6,594 nt of DNA from Firmicutes bacterium UBA5420 (GTDB lineage: Bacteria; Bacillota; Limnochordia; Darwinibacteriales; Darwinibacteriaceae), in contig DHNI01000086.1 of NCBI GenBank assembly GCA_002409455.1, positions 1 through 6,594 of the forward strand, given 5' to 3'. The notes under the pieces were generated by a model, which saw only the letters and a program-made list of their open reading frames with translations, ran no database searches and was not told the origin of the DNA. The position numbers and the translations under genes are program-made. The first letter of the stretch is position 1; every line of letters starts with the position of its first letter. Below are positions 5,308 to 6,594 of the stretch, one piece after another.

Positions 5308-6594
5308 GTGCAATTATATACCCATAGTGATTATTCGCTGTTAGAGTCTGTTTGCAAGGTAGAATCCCTTGTGCAGCAGGCTGCCAAATTAGGCATTCAA
5401 GCCCTCGCACTCACCGATCACGCTACTACGGCTGGGCATGGTGAATTTGAGCATCACTGCAAGCAGGCTCGAATCAAACCCATCTTTGGGGTAGAATTGG
5501 ATCTGGCTTTTGGGCAAGGTGCCGTACTACTGGCTTTGACCAATGCAGGGTACAAGAACCTTTTGTACTTAACATCACTGCCTGGGCCTATTTCCAAAGA
5601 GGAGCTGTCTAGACACAAGACTGATCTGGCTATCTTAGCAGGGGGTCAGCTCGCGAAGACGAGTGATGCCTGGCTAGAAGAAGAATTTGGGGCAAACTAT
5701 TTTATTCGCCATGAACTAGGAGGCGATCGAGATCTTCTTGGAGTCTTTCCAGAACACAAGTTTGTCCTTTGTCAGGATGTGCGCTATCTAGAGGCGAGCT
5801 CTCTGCTAACTCTTGAGGTTTTGGGGAAAATTAAGGGGAAGGATGCCGTCATTCCTCCCGCCTATCCCTTTCTAAGCTGGGAAGAGCTCTGCAACAAGTA
5901 TCATGGGCCGAGGGTAGTTCTGGCTACAACGCTCGAACTAGCGAAGCGATGTAATGTGCAGTTGCCGAGAGAGCAGATGCTACCCCCTCACCGTGCTGGT
6001 GATACTTTAGAAGATTTGGTTTGGATAGGTGCGCGGGAACGATTTGGCGAACCCAGTGCAGAAGTCCGTGAGCGTCTGACGCAAGAACTTTCTGTCATTG
6101 AAGCACTAGGCTATGAAGATTATTTTCTGATCGTAGCTGATATTGTCCGTTATGCTAAAGAGGCGCAGATAGCGGTAGGCCCTGGAAGGGGTAGTGCTGC
6201 CAGTAGCCTAGTGGCCTATGTCTTGGGCATCACTGAGGTGGATTCACTTGCTTGGGGACTTCTTTTTGAGCGTTTCTTAAATGCAGAAAGGAACAAGCGG
6301 CCAGATATTGATCTCGACTTTTGCTATGAACGGCGCTCTGAAATTCTCTCCTATGTAGCAGAGCGCTTTGGACGGGATCATGTGGCTCAAATCGGAACCT
6401 ACGGAACCTTTGGGCCTAAAGGTGCTGCCCAGGAGGTTAGGCGCATCCTTGGAGAAGACAATGCCGCAGTGGCCAAGGAAATTCAGGGTTTAAAAAGGCA
6501 TCGTTCAACCCACGCAGCGGGAGTGATCATTACTGCAAGGCCGATCCGAGAAATCAGTGCAGTATATTTCGATAGAGACATCCCTGTAACGCAT
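5308..6594 (+). CDS. dnaE: DNA polymerase III alpha subunit, DnaE type, 3' truncated by the window
   Basis: The frame is open for 429 codons to the window edge, so only the N-terminal part is seen. An N-terminal PHP domain opens with LYTHSDYSLLES and contains ALTDHATTAG (34-43) and FGVELD (60-65). The palm follows: YFLIVADIV (272-280), the nucleotide-binding GPGRGSAASS (291-300), the LLFERFLNAER segment, PDIDLDF (332-338) with the two catalytic aspartates Asp333 and Asp335 (E. coli Asp401, Asp403), and STHAAGVII (400-408). The third catalytic Asp lies beyond the edge. It is a template-directed replicative or accessory polymerase; whether PolC is also present cannot be seen. The start is firm: GTG with AGGAG six bases upstream and an in-frame TAA at 5281. 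The palm aspartates occur about 68 residues earlier than in E. coli, so the PHP region is unusually short. SS replaces the usual GS at the end of the GRGS motif. Confidence 0.93.
   Translation, partial: MQLYTHSDYSLLESVCKVESLVQQAAKLGIQALALTDHATTAGHGEFEHHCKQARIKPIFGVELDLAFGQGAVLLALTNAGYKNLLYLTSLPGPISKEELSRHKTDLAILAGGQLAKTSDAWLEEEFGANYFIRHELGGDRDLLGVFPEHKFVLCQDVRYLEASSLLTLEVLGKIKGKDAVIPPAYPFLSWEELCNKYHGPRVVLATTLELAKRCNVQLPREQMLPPHRAGDTLEDLVWIGARERFGEPSAEVRERLTQELSVIEALGYEDYFLIVADIVRYAKEAQIAVGPGRGSAASSLVAYVLGITEVDSLAWGLLFERFLNAERNKRPDIDLDFCYERRSEILSYVAERFGRDHVAQIGTYGTFGPKGAAQEVRRILGEDNAAVAKEIQGLKRHRSTHAAGVIITARPIREISAVYFDRDIPVTH

Noticed and set aside
5168..5410. 80-codon minus-strand ORF spanning the murA-dnaE junction
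   Set aside because: Overlaps the ends of two confident genes and a terminator on the other strand; composition looks like reverse-complement shadow.

Overview
The window looks like an ordinary chromosomal stretch from a mid-GC Firmicute, probably of the Clostridia. The case rests on an IreB/ReoM-family gene (a family largely confined to Firmicutes), strong AAGGAGG-type ribosome binding sites, GTG starts and compact intrinsic terminators that overlap stop codons. I cannot name the genus. No mobile element, CRISPR array, rRNA or tRNA is visible.

Layout. Bases 1-61 hold the end of an upstream transcription unit and its + strand terminator. On the minus strand are a small multi-pass membrane protein of unknown function (88-525, possibly from 555) and a GT-B glycosyltransferase of the GT4 type (868-1893). 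Between them lies a non-coding stretch of about 310 bases with several complementary stems. It ends on the + strand in a good intrinsic terminator that lies inside the 3' end of the glycosyltransferase gene, so an unannotated + strand RNA is possible. A short divergent region with a candidate promoter leads to the + strand genes: a PhoU-fused Na+/phosphate cotransporter (1985-3601), an IreB/ReoM-family regulator (3682-3939), murA (3953-5227) with its terminator, and the first 429 codons of a DNA polymerase III alpha subunit (DnaE type), which runs off the right edge.

Functional reading. The ireB-murA pair is the most coherent unit. IreB/ReoM proteins are kinase-controlled regulators of peptidoglycan synthesis, and in Listeria the homologue controls proteolysis of MurA. 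Here regulator and target sit 13 bases apart with the phospho-acceptor Thr7 conserved. No terminator separates the phosphate transporter from ireB, so read-through is possible. dnaE follows the murA terminator and probably has its own promoter. Its N-terminal part is unusually compact and its PHP domain looks degenerate.

No wholly new system is evident. The points most worth checking are the ireB-murA pairing, the compact DnaE and the orphan terminator with its structured upstream region.
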